From Euryarchaeota archaeon UBA556 (GTDB lineage: Archaea; Thermoplasmatota; Poseidoniia; Poseidoniales; Thalassarchaeaceae), in the NCBI GenBank assembly GCA_002494975.1, contig DADI01000084.1, positions 1 to 9,774 on the forward strand: a DNA stretch of 9,774 nucleotides. The letters run 5' to 3'. Below the pieces are notes generated by a model, which was not told the origin of the DNA, made no database searches, and worked only from the letters and a program-made list of their open reading frames with translations. The translations under genes and the position numbers were made by a program. Positions 5,009 to 9,774 of the stretch are shown piece after piece. Each line of letters starts with the position of its first letter. Position 1 is the stretch's first letter.

Positions 5009-6199
5009 TTGAGCAATAGTAGTTCATCAATTCCACCTCAAAGATATGTTCTTATTGATGCTGGATATTTTATCGGTCGTCAGACTAGATGGTGGCGGCC
5101 TAGAGCCAGTCCACGCCGAAGGTGGGGAATCTACAAAAATAATCCTACTACTGAAAACTACAGTAAATATATTGAATCTTGTGCTAAAGAACTTAAAAAA
5201 GATATTGGATTTCTAAAGTTCAGAATTAATAATTCTGGGTTCGGTAAACCAGATACTAAAATAATTGTTTGCTATGATGGAGTTCAAGGTAAAATAAAAA
5301 GATTAGATAAATTTGAGGCTTATAAGGCTCACCGAAATGCGGGTTCTGAATTTAAATCTGAAGATGGATCCATTCCAGATCTTCGAAAAAACTTTATTGA
5401 ATACGGATACGATCCATCATCTTTAGTTTCTTTTTCTCCAAAATCTAGAATGACTGATTGGAGTTCTCTTTATGAAGCCGACAAAGAAGCCGATGATTTA
5501 ATTGCCGAAAAAGTATTATCGATTTTATCTGACCGAGCGTCACATCCAGATAAATTTAATCCTAAAATATTAATTATTTCTTCCGATGCCGATCTCTGGC
5601 AACTCTGGAAGTATACAGATCCCACCACTCCCAAAACTTTTTTAGGAAATACTGCGGATCCCTCAGATCCAATAGTTCCCACTAGTATACTATTTCACAA
5701 TATGAAAGAAATCATTACTCCAGATTCTGCTATGGAATCGTTAAGAACAACTAAGTCCAGTAAATCCGGAACTTATAGCACTTCGCTCCCGTCTTGGAGT
5801 CTTTATGCCGATCTCAAATCTATTACGGGAGATAATTCTGATAACATTCCTGGTTGTCCCGATACTGGTTTCGCCCGTGCCTCCCGTTTAATAACTACCT
5901 ACCAGGGTCTTGAATACATTCCAGATGAATATCTTACTATTTATTTCGTAGCCGATCCAAAATATATTTCTGAAAAATTAGAAGCCTGGAGAGCAGAGAA
6001 TAATTATACTTACAAATATTGTATAGAAACTTATGGGAACTTTTGTAAGTCACTCATGAAACAAGAAATCAAAAAGATTTGGGGAGAAGACTATCTAAAG
6101 ATAAAAGATATCGTAGGTGATCAAGGATTTGTTAGCACTAATTATAAATCACATTGTCTAACTTACCGAGAAATCATAAAATTGCCTTTCGATTGCTAG
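5009..6199 (+). CDS. FEN1 / T4 RNase H-like 5' nuclease (PIN-like plus H3TH)
   Basis: This 396-residue protein carries the acidic metal-binding signature of 5'-3' exonuclease/flap endonucleases. In order: D17 in YVLIDAGYF, D90 in IIVCYDG, E160, D162 and D163 in EADKEADDLIA, D193 and D195 in IISSDADLWQL, then D275 and D278 in the helix-3-turn-helix GDNSDNIPG. It should cut 5' flaps or RNA primers during viral replication or repair. The PGCPDTG loop departs from the usual PGVPGIG but keeps the spacing. An Arg/Trp-rich segment at 24-39 (RQTRWWRPRASPRRRW) lies where DNA-contacting residues are expected. The start is TTG 5009: a near-perfect SD precedes it and no ATG lies before the essential D17. 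The 3' end overlaps the convergent minus-strand nuclease gene by 42 bases. Confidence 0.9.
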   Translation: MSNSSSSIPPQRYVLIDAGYFIGRQTRWWRPRASPRRRWGIYKNNPTTENYSKYIESCAKELKKDIGFLKFRINNSGFGKPDTKIIVCYDGVQGKIKRLDKFEAYKAHRNAGSEFKSEDGSIPDLRKNFIEYGYDPSSLVSFSPKSRMTDWSSLYEADKEADDLIAEKVLSILSDRASHPDKFNPKILIISSDADLWQLWKYTDPTTPKTFLGNTADPSDPIVPTSILFHNMKEIITPDSAMESLRTTKSSKSGTYSTSLPSWSLYADLKSITGDNSDNIPGCPDTGFARASRLITTYQGLEYIPDEYLTIYFVADPKYISEKLEAWRAENNYTYKYCIETYGNFCKSLMKQEIKKIWGEDYLKIKDIVGDQGFVSTNYKSHCLTYREIIKLPFDC

Positions 6200-6610
6200 C
6201 GTTAACTTTTCTTTCATTTGAAAACAAATATCTTCAGATCTACTCGGATCCACCCCTAAATAAAAATATTCTTCGGATCCCTGGTAGAAACTTTCTTTGT
6301 AATTTTTTCTTTTGATATAACTGGGTAATCTATCAATCAACCATTTGGCCTGGTTTTCTTTTCTTAGTAAACCCCAATATTCTACAATTATTGGATACTC
6401 AAATTTCCAGCCACCTTTACCATAAATTATCCAGTCAGGAGTAAAAGTTTCTTCTCCAAATTGAACTTTCGGTTCGTAAACATAATCGAATCCATGAGTA
6501 TATATCCAATCATCTAATTTAGCCTCCGCCCAACTAACAACATTATTACCGGCACGAGTTTTAACTTTCGAGGAAGCCGATTTTCCTCGTGGCTTAGATT
6601 TGGCCATCAT
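6158..6610 (-). CDS. PD-(D/E)XK-like nuclease (EYWG variant), 150 aa
   Basis: The only clear minus-strand gene. A basic N-terminus (KSKPRGKSASSKVK) leads to a restriction-endonuclease-like core: E29 in WAEAKLDDWI, a YEPKV strand with E46, PD59 in FTPDWII, and E77 in IIVEYWG. Then comes the helix with KENQAKWLIDRLPSYIKRKNY. This E...PD...ExxG order matches DUF559/Vsr-like and helicase-associated PD-(D/E)XK domains, where the last Lys of ExK is replaced (here by Trp) and a later basic residue may compensate. Likely roles are Holliday-junction or mismatch cleavage, or a homing-type nuclease. The first ATG (6610) is about 25 bases from a TCAAATAG box on the minus strand, with no SD, so it is leaderless; the second ATG (6607) also fits. 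Its end overlaps the 5' nuclease gene. Confidence 0.75.
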   Translation of the reverse strand: MMAKSKPRGKSASSKVKTRAGNNVVSWAEAKLDDWIYTHGFDYVYEPKVQFGEETFTPDWIIYGKGGWKFEYPIIVEYWGLLRKENQAKWLIDRLPSYIKRKNYKESFYQGSEEYFYLGVDPSRSEDICFQMKEKLTLAIERQFYDFSVS

Positions 6611-6628
6611 TTAATTAATATTACTTTT

Positions 6629-6639
6629 CTACTATTTGA
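6629..6639 (-). promoter_or_regulatory. Minus-strand promoter, TCAAATAG + TAG
   Basis: On the minus strand TCAAATAG (6639 down to 6632) is followed by TAG. The centre is 25-26 bases from ATG 6610. It is the minus-strand copy of the same promoter motif and diverges from the 6683 promoter. Between the two lies a partial dyad, CGTGACATGACG (6645-6656), beside a direct repeat of GACAT (6648-6652 and 6657-6661), a possible shared control site. Confidence 0.6.
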
Positions 6640-6682
6640 TAACTCGTGACATGACGGACATAAGAAAACAATTTCAGAAGTG

Positions 6683-6695
6683 TTAAATAGGTAGT
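6683..6695 (+). promoter_or_regulatory. Archaeal promoter, TTAAATAG + GTAGT
   Basis: TTAAATAG (6683-6690) and GTAGT (6691-6695) together give the full consensus. The box centre is about 26 bases before ATG 6713 and only 17 before ATG 6704, so it favours 6713 as the leaderless start. Confidence 0.75.
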
Positions 6696-6712
6696 CTTCA
6701 GTAATGAGAATA

Positions 6713-6985
6713 ATGACGAACGAGATGCGTATTTCAATTAGAAATTTAGAAGAGGCCATAGAGTTTTCAGGTCCTACGGGAGAAGGAAATCATCGATTAG
6801 TATATCATTTACTTTGTATGCTTCAGGAAGCCGGTTGGAACTGGAGAAAACAATATAGTATAGTTCTTTATGACGAAGAATCGGAACCAGAATATGACCC
6901 CTTATATGCTAATTATTTAGATAATTTGGCTTGTGGTTTAGATGCTGGAAAGTGGCCCTCAGATTATAAAGATGAAGAGGAGTAA
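6713..6985 (+). CDS. Hypothetical protein, 90 aa, acidic C-terminus
   Basis: I do not recognise this protein. From ATG 6713 it begins MTNEMRISIRNLEEAIEF, an amphipathic helix, then has a second helical block (HRLVYHLLCMLQEAGWNW) and a polar, acidic, Tyr-rich tail ending KDEEE. The compact, mainly helical layout with two cysteines far apart gives no metal-site or membrane clue. ATG 6704 and ATG 6725 are also in frame. 6713 is preferred because it fits TATA spacing, and the same 9-base offset occurs at the glycosyltransferase gene. The next gene starts 6 bases after its stop and uses an SD in its last codons. Confidence 0.7.
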   Translation: MTNEMRISIRNLEEAIEFSGPTGEGNHRLVYHLLCMLQEAGWNWRKQYSIVLYDEESEPEYDPLYANYLDNLACGLDAGKWPSDYKDEEE

Positions 6986-6991
6986 TTCTTT

Positions 6992-7351
6992 ATGGATATC
7001 AGCAATGAAATTCTAGGAATTTATGCTTTACTAGGTTTAATTACCTCTGGCATAGGATACCTTATTTTACTTTTAAGAGAGATGCGAACTGATGTAGAAT
7101 GCACACATGAGACTATGCATGAATTTTATGAAGAAACATTACCCGAGTTATATACTTTGATGACATTAAGTTTGACGAATAGTGAATTGTCTGATTTAAT
7201 GTCAGAGTCTCAGAATATATCTGATTCCGAAAATTCCGCAATCATAGCCGACTGGGACGCAGGAATCACCGATAAAATTATTGAAAATATTTTCCAGAGA
7301 TCCGCTGAAGATGATTGTGATTGTAATTGCAGTCATGATTCAGAAGAGTAA
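6992..7351 (+). CDS. Single-pass membrane-anchored protein with Cys-rich tail, 119 aa
   Basis: Residues about 7-28 form one membrane helix (ILGIYALLGLITSGIGYLILLL), followed by a basic LREMR that should stay in the cytoplasm. The rest is acidic and helical (HETMHEFYEETLPELYTL), ending in a small cysteine cluster, C109-D-C111-N-C113-S-H115, that could bind a metal. This gives a protein tethered to the membrane with a cytoplasmic acidic domain. ATG 6992 follows an SD, GAGGAG (6977-6982), 9 bases upstream that overlaps the end of the previous gene, so both are on one transcript. No family is recognised. Confidence 0.7.
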   Translation: MDISNEILGIYALLGLITSGIGYLILLLREMRTDVECTHETMHEFYEETLPELYTLMTLSLTNSELSDLMSESQNISDSENSAIIADWDAGITDKIIENIFQRSAEDDCDCNCSHDSEE

Positions 7352-7360
7352 TCATAAATC

Positions 7361-7373
7361 TTATATAGGTAGT
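7361..7373 (+). promoter_or_regulatory. Archaeal promoter, TTATATAG + GTAGT
   Basis: TTATATAG (7361-7368) is followed by GTAGT (7369-7373). The centre lies 26-27 bases before ATG 7391, and there is no SD, which predicts a leaderless mRNA for the operon that includes the ERCC4 nuclease. Confidence 0.75.
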
Positions 7374-7390
7374 AATACACACCATATATT

Positions 7391-7924
7391 ATGCACTTTG
7401 GAGATGATTACGACCCTAGAGATATATTTAATCACGAATTCAATTTTGATAATTGGGTTGAACTAAAAGATGAAATTCTTTCTAATAAAGATTTTTCACT
7501 TAGGGAACAGTATGAACAACTTAAAGCAACAGTAGACGAAGTAATGGAAGAAGTGCCTTATTCAGAATTCACCGCAGATCTAGGAATTGAATCCACTAGT
7601 AACTCTCCTTCTAACTCTCAAATGAGAGAAGACATTTTACATCGTTCTTGGCAAGTCCTCTATCCAGAGGCACTTTGGATTCACGTAACTTATGATTTTA
7701 ATGCTTTTGGATTCGGTAAACATCGTATCATGCCCGAAATATGTTATTCGGAATGGCTGGCAGAAAAAGGATTTATTGTAATCGATGAATCTGGCTATCC
7801 TAGCCTTCAAGATGAAGATGTAGTCGCTGTCATTGGCAGTTATAAAACTGTGATTCGCTCTAAGAATTCTCGAGCAGCATCCAATAAAGATACTCGAAAA
7901 GGTTCTATGAAGGATTGGAGATAA
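7391..7924 (+). CDS. Hypothetical protein, 177 aa, in ERCC4 nuclease operon
   Basis: I do not recognise this protein. The N-terminal third is acidic and helical (HFGDDYDPRDIFNHEF, then LREQYEQLKATVDEVMEEV). A serine/asparagine-rich linker (STSNSPSNSQ) follows, then a mixed domain with aromatic strands (ALWIHVTYDFNAFGFGKHRI, GFIVIDESG, VVAVIGSYKTVI). The C-terminus is basic (RSKNSRAASNKDTRKGSMKDWR), as in nucleic-acid-binding tails. ATG 7391 is the leaderless first codon. The gene ends 16 bases before the ERCC4 nuclease start, so the two are probably co-transcribed, and it may be a partner of that nuclease; this is only a positional inference. Confidence 0.7.
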   Translation: MHFGDDYDPRDIFNHEFNFDNWVELKDEILSNKDFSLREQYEQLKATVDEVMEEVPYSEFTADLGIESTSNSPSNSQMREDILHRSWQVLYPEALWIHVTYDFNAFGFGKHRIMPEICYSEWLAEKGFIVIDESGYPSLQDEDVVAVIGSYKTVIRSKNSRAASNKDTRKGSMKDWR

Positions 7925-7928
7925 CGGA

Positions 7929-7941
7929 GGTCTTGAATACA
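7929..7941 (+). repeat. 13-bp recurring word GGTCTTGAATACA (one of three exact copies)
   Basis: GGTCTTGAATACA occurs exactly at 2481-2493, 5906-5918 and 7929-7941, with a 12/13 copy at 8696-8708 (GGTCTTGAAGACA). This copy joins the SD GGAGGT (7926-7931) to the ERCC4 start codon; the one at 2481 covers the end of the glycosyltransferase gene. The others are inside coding sequence, in different reading frames. Confidence 0.5.
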
Positions 7942-8723
7942 TGAGTTGGACTATTGATATTCACGAAGACGCTTGGTTTGCTTTGCAGTTGAACGGAAGC
8001 CATGAGGGACTACCCGAAGGTGATTTCAAATACGAAAGTAATAATAGAGTTGCCCTAGTAGAAAGAAAAACTTGGTCGGACGCTTACAACTCTTGGAGGT
8101 CTAAAAGATTAGAAGATCAACTTTCTCGAATGCTTCTTCGAGAAGATGTTAATCATCCTTCACAGGTAATTTTACTAGTTGAGGGTCGCAAAGAAACTTT
8201 ATTTGGATACGGATCCGGAAGTTCTCGAAAAACTAATGCTGACAGCAAAAAGCAAGCCGAAAATTTACAAGCATTTTTAAATAGAATTTCTGCTGAAATT
8301 TGTCCAGTCGTATATACTTCAGGGCAATCTGGAACTTTGCGTTATCTCAAAGCATTGGCTACTCGTTTAGATTCCGGAGATTTTGGAGATCTAGTTCGTA
8401 AACCGACTATAGTTAGTTCTTCTCGAAATCAATCTCATGCATTCTTAGAAACAATTCCAGGAATTGGAAAGACTACGGCTAAGAAAATTGCGGCTCATTA
8501 TAATTCTTTTGGTGAATTCTTTATGGACTTAAATTCTTTTTCTTTTGAAGCCGAAACTAATCAACCCGGATCCTCGGATCAGGAACTTATGAAAACTTTT
8601 TTATGGAAGTTAGGCCCTGCCAAAGTTAAATCTCTAAAATCTTTTTTAACCGCTGAAGACAACTGGATCAGCCATCAAACCAAAAGCCCTCGGAAGGTCT
8701 TGAAGACAATAGGTGGTAATTAA
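7941..8723 (+). CDS. XPF/Mus81-type ERCC4 nuclease with helix-hairpin-helix repeats
   Basis: This 260-residue protein is a structure-specific endonuclease of the XPF/Mus81/Hef family, without the helicase domain of Hef. The ERCC4 core is intact: an early IDIHED, GD28F, the catalytic VERKTWSD (V40, E41, R42, K43, D47), the RSKRLEDQLSRM helix (54-64) and the strand VILLVEG (76-82). The C-terminus has an HhH hairpin, LETIPGIGKTTAKKIA (PGIG 173-176), then a second HhH-like WKLGPAKVKSLKSFL. Such enzymes act as dimers and cut the 5' side of 3' flaps, forks and branched DNA. Start ATG 7941 has a GGAGGT SD. The stop (TAA 8721-8723) overlaps the next start as TAATG. With the 5' nuclease upstream it gives the virus both flap polarities. 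Confidence in the family is high; the in vivo role is inferred. Confidence 0.92.
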   Translation: MSWTIDIHEDAWFALQLNGSHEGLPEGDFKYESNNRVALVERKTWSDAYNSWRSKRLEDQLSRMLLREDVNHPSQVILLVEGRKETLFGYGSGSSRKTNADSKKQAENLQAFLNRISAEICPVVYTSGQSGTLRYLKALATRLDSGDFGDLVRKPTIVSSSRNQSHAFLETIPGIGKTTAKKIAAHYNSFGEFFMDLNSFSFEAETNQPGSSDQELMKTFLWKLGPAKVKSLKSFLTAEDNWISHQTKSPRKVLKTIGGN

Positions 8724-8905
8724 TGACTCCTCAATTTATTTGTAAGGCGTGTGAACAAGCCATAGTATATTATGAAAAACCAGGAAATTATCGATGTTTT
8801 TGTGGAGATGTAGTTTTAACTTATACTGTGCAAGGATATATTCGCACTAATTGTGCCGCCGATAAAGTAGAAGTAATTTGGCCAACAGATGACTCTGAAG
8901 AATAA
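8723..8905 (+). CDS. Zinc-ribbon-like miniprotein, 60 aa
   Basis: Starts at ATG 8723, overlapping the ERCC4 nuclease stop as TAATG, with an SD AGGTGG (8711-8716). It carries C7-K-A-C10, C25-F-C27 and a lone C44, so the likely ligand set is C7, C10, C25 and C27, with C44 possibly extra. The rest is beta-rich (VVLTYTVQGYI) and ends acidic (PTDDSEE). Tight coupling to the nuclease suggests it may be an accessory factor; no family is recognised. Confidence 0.7.
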   Translation: MTPQFICKACEQAIVYYEKPGNYRCFCGDVVLTYTVQGYIRTNCAADKVEVIWPTDDSEE

Positions 8906-8935
8906 ATTAACAGAACAATTAAATAACAAAAGGAC

Positions 8936-8953
8936 GGACACGTATATGTGTCC
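8936..8953. repeat. Intergenic hairpin GGACAC / GTGTCC
   Basis: In the 125-base gap 8906-9030, GGACAC (8936-8941) pairs with GTGTCC (8948-8953) around the loop GTATAT, 6 pairs plus a possible G-U. The remainder of the gap shows a TTTAAG (8967-8972) that could be a weak TATA box for the next gene, whose leader would then be about 35 bases. The hairpin lies just before it and may be a terminator-like or regulatory structure. Confidence 0.45.
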
Positions 8954-9030
8954 CTTAGTAAACATAGTTTAAGTTATGATTTGTTCTTAGTTCAAGAAAT
9001 TAAGATCTCCAGTAAAGAGGAAGAATAACT

Positions 9031-9171
9031 ATGATATACAATTGTCCAGTTTGTCGAATGCCTATCGAATTAGGAGCCCCATTTACTACTGACAGAACTG
9101 GTCGCCGTCATCATTTGCACTGTAATAAAAATACAGTCGTTAAATTTCCTTGGGGGAATCGAAAAGTATGA
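9031..9171 (+). CDS. Cys/His zinc-finger miniprotein, 46 aa
   Basis: ATG 9031 to TGA 9169-9171, with SD AGAGGAAG (9016-9023). The protein begins MIYNCPVC, giving a C5-P-V-C8 knuckle, and has HHLHC at 27-31 as probable second-half ligands (C31 with one of H27, H28 or H30). The layout, CxxC followed by a basic RTGRRHHLHC turn, resembles a small zinc-binding fold. The end is basic (FPWGNRKV). Its stop overlaps the next start by ATGA (9168-9171), so the two are probably co-translated. Confidence 0.65.
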   Translation: MIYNCPVCRMPIELGAPFTTDRTGRRHHLHCNKNTVVKFPWGNRKV

Positions 9172-9359
9172 GTTTATTATCGGATATTCCTAATACTGAC
9201 ACTAGACCTTGTGCGAAGTGTGAAGATACTCAAAGTTCTAGAAAACTTTGTTTACTTTGTGATACTATTTATTGTTATAGCACTCCTATTCAATTTTGTT
9301 GTTATGGGAATCATGATTGCATTGGATATGATGATAATGGGAATCCAGTATTAGGATAA
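9168..9359 (+). CDS. Cysteine-rich protein, 63 aa (eight Cys)
   Basis: The chosen start ATG 9168 overlaps the upstream stop as ATGA. An in-frame TTG at 9150 would lie inside the previous gene and lacks a better SD. Eight cysteines fall at 15, 18, 28, 31, 36, 44, 45 and 51, with H49, giving two CxxC knuckles (CAKC, CLLC), then a C...CC...HxC block. This could bind two zinc ions, as in B-box or RING-like cross-brace folds, but I do not claim membership. The tail is acidic and Gly-rich (GYDDNGNPVLG). No function is assigned. Confidence 0.65.
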   Translation: MSLLSDIPNTDTRPCAKCEDTQSSRKLCLLCDTIYCYSTPIQFCCYGNHDCIGYDDNGNPVLG

Positions 9360-9371
9360 TTACCCATATTC

Positions 9372-9379
9372 TTATATAG
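9372..9379 (+). promoter_or_regulatory. Archaeal promoter, TTATATAG
   Basis: TTATATAG is identical to the box at 7361 and is centred about 25 bases before ATG 9401, with no clear SD at the right spacing. The sequence after it is CAGAG, not GTAGT, so this is a core-only member of the motif. Confidence 0.6.
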
Positions 9380-9400
9380 CAGAGAGAAGTAATAACTGAT

Positions 9401-9774
9401 ATGCGTGGATCATATCAATGTTGTATTTGTGAAAATCATTTTTCTGGATACGGTCATAATCCTCAACCAGTAGACGATACTGAAGGGGCACGATGTTGTG
9501 ATAGATGTAATTCTAGCGTAGTGATCCCAGCCAGATTGAAAAATTATATTCTTGGATCGGAATCTTCAGATAAAGAAGATTCATGGGGTATGGAAAAAAG
9601 TAGTGCTATCTTAGCCGGAGTTTTCGGAATTGCCCTAGAAGGATTATTGAATCGTTTAGAAGATTCAGTAGTCGACTTAATGTCGGGCGAAGATAAACCT
9701 CATGAAGTAGCATATTATACAGATTGTATTGATTATCTTTGTAGTGGTATGGCCGACACTCTTCAAGCCAACTC
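9401..9774 (+). CDS. Phage-type zinc-finger protein (GYGxNPxPV...RCCDxCN), 3'-partial
   Basis: Open from ATG 9401 to the window end with no stop, so only the first 124 residues are seen. The N-terminus has the pattern C7-C8-I-C10, FSGYGHNPQPV (14-24), ARCCDRCN (30-37) and VIPARL (41-46). This is a small Cys-rich zinc-finger motif (ligands probably C7, C10, C33, C36) that I know from many hypothetical proteins of bacterial phages. After it come an acidic linker, a hydrophobic segment around AILAGVFGIALEGLL (it could be amphipathic or membrane-associated) and more helices with two late cysteines. The function is unknown. It probably begins a new transcription unit from the TATA box at 9372. Confidence 0.75.
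   Translation, partial: MRGSYQCCICENHFSGYGHNPQPVDDTEGARCCDRCNSSVVIPARLKNYILGSESSDKEDSWGMEKSSAILAGVFGIALEGLLNRLEDSVVDLMSGEDKPHEVAYYTDCIDYLCSGMADTLQAN

Noticed and set aside
4983..5012. Nine-codon reading frame ending in a TTGA overlap with the 5' nuclease start
   Set aside because: It could be a coupling leader peptide, but the TATA box at 4959 predicts a transcript starting near 4989, after its ATG, and it has no SD of its own.
5470..5682. Minus-strand open frame of 70 codons
   Set aside because: Wholly inside the 5' nuclease gene, across its catalytic motifs.
7281..7466. Plus-strand frame of 61 codons overlapping two genes
   Set aside because: It runs through the end of the membrane-anchored gene, the 7361 promoter and the start of the 7391 gene in another frame, and has no SD or TATA of its own.
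7637..7942. Minus-strand open frame of 101 codons
   Set aside because: Antisense to the 177-residue gene with no promoter; the plus-strand gene is supported by promoter and operon context.
8906..9030. Possible tRNA or other structured RNA in the gap after 8905
   Set aside because: Only one 6-bp hairpin is visible; there is no cloverleaf, anticodon arm or CCA end.
1..9774. CRISPR array, insertion sequence or attachment site
   Set aside because: I saw no regularly spaced repeats, transposase motifs or paired terminal repeats; the AATTAA tracts are short and irregular.

Overview
This window looks like part of the genome of an archaeal virus, most likely a tailed DNA virus of marine archaea. 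I infer that from features in the sequence; I could not run a database search. It is AT-rich and densely packed, with many small unrecognised genes. Genes that begin a transcription unit tend to lie 25-29 bases downstream of a TATA box with no ribosome binding site, the archaeal leaderless arrangement. Internal genes have purine-rich Shine-Dalgarno (SD) sequences, some close to the archaeal GGAGGTGATC ideal. An XPF-type ERCC4 nuclease with helix-hairpin-helix repeats also points to Archaea. A Marine Group II (Poseidoniales) or thaumarchaeal virus would fit, but I cannot tell which, and a provirus is not excluded.

Layout. 1-907: the end of a pyrroline-5-carboxylate reductase-like gene, then a protein with two Cys4 zinc fingers and a probable winged helix. 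935-1529: a small unknown protein and a two-helix membrane protein. 1610-2488: a complete family 2 glycosyltransferase with its own promoter. 2546-4285: a five-gene operon holding an acidic unknown, a DUF3846 protein, a small helical protein, a 49-residue zinc-ribbon protein and a 184-residue protein of a recurrent phage family. 4341-4904: three small membrane proteins of 87, 35 and 40 residues. 5009-6610: a FEN1/T4 RNase H-like 5' nuclease facing and overlapping a minus-strand PD-(D/E)XK-type nuclease. 6713-7351: two small genes, one membrane-anchored. 7391-9359: an unknown protein, the ERCC4 nuclease, then three Cys-rich miniproteins. 9401-end: a Cys-rich phage-type zinc-finger protein that runs off the window.

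How the parts may work together. The 5' nuclease, ERCC4 nuclease and PD-(D/E)XK protein would suit viral replication, recombination or repair. The glycosyltransferase and the reductase-like gene would act on surface glycans and on proline metabolism. Six Cys-rich proteins suggest heavy use of small zinc-binding regulators or adaptors. The most striking non-coding signal is a repeated extended promoter, consensus about TTAAATAGGTAGT, ahead of several transcription units on both strands. Two other promoters lack the GGTAGT part, which hints at two expression classes. The promoter spacing also argues for moving three start codons to an internal ATG.
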